DNA of 64,000 nucleotides, from assembly GCA_013397455.1 (NCBI GenBank), contig VYZB01000077.1, forward strand, positions 792,841-856,840, written 5' to 3'. Both the position numbers and the translations under genes were made by a program. Source of the stretch: Crotophaga sulcirostris (taxonomy: Eukaryota; Chordata; Aves; Cuculiformes; Crotophagidae). The notes under the pieces are model-generated. The model had not been told where the DNA came from, did not search any database, and saw only the letters and a program-made list of their open reading frames with translations. Below are positions 62,101-64,000 of this stretch, one piece after another (position 1 is the stretch's first letter; each line of letters begins with the position of its first letter).

Positions 62101-62600
62101 CATCCCATCACTGCTGATGTTAACATGTACTAAGAATGCATGTCACACTTTCATCTATTCTCTCTATAATACATTCATCAAGCTGATTATCCCTGGGTCC
62201 AAGACCTCTCATCTCCGGTTAACTATTCTAGTTACAAAACTCTCTCTTCAACATACTTATTTCATCCAAAACAACACATACAAGTACGTAACAAACTGCA
62301 TTAATTCTTCCTGAATTCAATAGACTGAAGAAGCTACTGAAAAGCTAGGGGAATTATTCATCATTTCACTGTTATTGCAGCAGCTACAGCACCTTGGGTT
62401 AATTTTCTATATATAGAAATGATTTCATTTTCATATAAAGAATGAAATCTGTGCACACTAACCTCACCACTGGGGAGCAGGATATACCAACTTAAAATTC
62501 AGATTACAATAAACTAGTATAAGGTTCACTGAAGCAGGTATAAGAGTTAAACTGAAGGTCACATGTTGGCTAGCACAAGTACTTACAAAACACAATACAG
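59161..62600. other. Non-coding stretch, no gene seen
   Basis: No gene recognised. An antisense pair of about 146-codon frames at 61222-61703 (one on each strand, largely overlapping) shows no domain on either strand. A pentamer run (TAATG)3 lies at 61811-61825. Confidence 0.5.
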
Positions 62601-63842
62601 AATTATAGAATCATAGAATGGTTTGGGTTGGAAGGGACCTTAAAGATCATCCAGTTCCAACCCCCTTGCCATGGGCAGGGACACCTCCCACCAGACCAGG
62701 CTGCTGAGGTCCCCATCCAACCTGGCCTTGAACTCTTCCAGGGAGGGGGTATCCACAGCTTCCCTGGGCAATCTGTTCTAGTATCACATCACCCTTATTG
62801 TGAAGAATTTCTTCCTAATATCTAATCTAAATCTTCCCCCTTCCAGTTTAAAGTTTTTTCCCCTCATCCTATCACAACTTGCCCGTGTAAAAAGTCCCTC
62901 CCCAGCTTTCCTGTAGCCCCTTCAGGTACTGGAAGGCCGCTATGAGGTCCCCCCGGGAGCCTTCTCTTCTCCAGGCTGAACAAACCAACTCTCTCAGCCT
63001 GTGCTCATAGCAGAGGGGCTCCAGCCCTCTGAGCATCTTCATGGTCTCCTCTGGACCTGCTCGAACAGTTCCATATCCTTCTTATGTTGGGGATTCCAGA
63101 ACTGGACACAATACTCCAGGTGGGGTTTCACAGGAGTGGAATAGAGTGGTAGAATCGCCTCCTTTGACCTGCTGGCAACGCTTCTTTTGATGCAGCCGAG
63201 GACACGGTTGGCCTTCTGGGCTGTGAGCGCACATTGCTGGCTCATGTCGAGCTTCCCATAAACCAACACCCCCAAGCCCTTCTTCACAGGGCTGCTCTCA
63301 ATCACATTGTTCCCCATCCTGTATTGATACTGGGGGTTGCCCCACCCAGGTGTAGGACCTTGCACTTGGCCTTGTTGAACCTCATGAGGTTCACACAGAC
63401 ACACCTCTCCAGCTTGACCAGGTCCCTCTGGATGACATCCCATCCTTCTGGTGTGACCACTGCACTGCTTAGCCTGGTGTCATCCGCAAACTTGCTGAGG
63501 GTGCACTCAATCCCACTATCTGTATCATCAATGAAAATATGAAACAGCACTGGTCCCAGTATGGACCCCTGAGAGATGCCACTTGTCAAAGGTCTCCATC
63601 TAGACATACAGCTGTTGACCACTACTCTCTGAATGCAACCATCCAACCAACTCCTTATCCACTGAACAGTCCACCCATCAAATCCATATCACTCCAATTT
63701 AGAAAGAAGGATGTTGCGGGGGCCTGTGTCAAAGGCTTTACAGAAGTCCAGACAGATTACAGTCATTGCTTTTCCTGTGTCCACTGATGCGGTCACTCCA
63801 TCATAGGAAGCCACTGGGTTGGTCAGACAGGTCTTGCGCATA
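62601..63842 (-). mobile_element. CR1 LINE, 5'-truncated, about 1.24 kb, best-preserved copy
   Basis: A minus-strand CR1 non-LTR retrotransposon. Its 3' end is at 62601, where the plus strand reads 'aattatagaatcatagaatg' followed by 'gtttgggttggaagggacct', the reverse complement of the CR1 terminal repeats and 3' core. Upstream on the minus strand lie the C-terminal half of ORF2 and the later part of its reverse-transcriptase domain. Homology stops near 63842, inside the reverse transcriptase, so the 5' part (ORF1, endonuclease and the first reverse-transcriptase blocks) is missing. CR1 copies by target-primed reverse transcription and usually leaves such 5'-truncated copies. It is clearly younger and better preserved than the fossil at 29.3-30.5 kb. 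Confidence 0.96.
62640..63842 (-). pseudogene. Broken CR1 ORF2 (reverse transcriptase, C-terminal half)
   Basis: The minus strand encodes recognisable CR1 reverse-transcriptase blocks in order. A motif A region ([10 protein letters not shown]) lies at about 63730-63760, [13 protein letters not shown] at about 63535-63585, and FADDTRLS, the catalytic aspartate pair, at about 63475-63500. Then come [18 protein letters not shown] (near 63350-63400), [20 protein letters not shown] (near 63190-63250) and [20 protein letters not shown] (near 63060-63120). The likely terminal stop is at 62640-62642. It is not functional. An in-frame TGA lies at 63689-63691, after LLSKLE. A frameshift sits near 63340-63355, where the reading phase changes after LHLGG. 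A further frame break lies near 63035, after VQRRP. The N-terminal endonuclease is missing. Confidence 0.93.
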
Positions 63843-63950
63843 TTTGCCATAAGAAACTGCATGCAGCTAGCAATTAAGAAACTGCTCCTATCTGTATGTC
63901 TGTGATCCTGGGCTGAATTTTCCCACTTAAAAATGACCATACAGAACCAC
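63843..63950. other. Flank of the CR1 copy
   Basis: Short stretch without recognised homology. The open frame from the CR1 continues into it but loses CR1 similarity, so it is flanking DNA read through. Confidence 0.5.
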
Positions 63951-64000
63951 AACAAATATGAGTGATTTGACCAAGATCACAGTGGGCAAGACTTTGAGCT
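63951..64000 (-). repeat. Possible MIR-like remnant cut by the window end
   Basis: The plus strand reads 'gatttgaccaagatcacagt' followed by 'gggcaagactttgagct'. This resembles the reverse complement of the MIR core (gacttgcccaaggtcacaca, then an agagc-like part). Only about 40 bases are inside the window, so the call is weak. Confidence 0.3.

Overview
The window looks like AT-rich, non-coding vertebrate nuclear DNA, most likely from a bird. The evidence is its repeats. There are several copies of CR1, the dominant avian non-LTR retrotransposon, with the typical 3' ends ('ttggaagggacct' and its complement, followed by short terminal tandem repeats). They are mostly cut short at the 5' end. A few weak MIR/CORE-SINE-like remnants and a probable hAT-like miniature transposon fit an amniote genome. 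I saw no operons, ribosome-binding sites, CRISPR arrays, tRNA or rRNA genes.

I could not support any intact host protein-coding gene. The open frames are short (up to about 150 codons), overlap on both strands, and show no recognisable domain. The only protein homology I could read is the broken CR1 reverse transcriptase at the right end. The window is therefore either a gene desert or the inside of a large intron; the sequence alone does not decide.

Layout. 1-8 kb: unique DNA with one short CR1 tail (3489-3549). 8-12 kb: a decayed CR1 coding fragment (7995-8290), a CR1 tail next to a (CA)8 microsatellite (10092-10212), and another CR1 tail (11484-11620). 17-20 kb: a possible MIR piece and two CR1 tails of one subfamily (17281-17376, 19487-19680). 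20-29 kb: unique DNA. 29.3-30.55 kb: a much older CR1 fossil. 34.96-35.25 kb: another CR1 tail. 41.87-42.06 kb: a GC-rich hAT-like MITE candidate. 43.4 kb: a MIR-like remnant. 45.4 kb: a purine-rich tract. 55.9 kb: a 26-bp A-rich minisatellite. 56.5 kb: an ancient dispersed repeat I cannot name. 59.1 kb: a MIR-like remnant. 62.6-63.84 kb: the best-preserved CR1, on the minus strand, with the C-terminal half of ORF2.

I found no clear previously undescribed biological system. The most useful leads are the nested ages of CR1 copies, the hAT-like element, and two or three unique stretches that look like conserved regulatory elements (about 38.1, 45.7 and 49.6 kb). The last group is inference from composition and motifs only.
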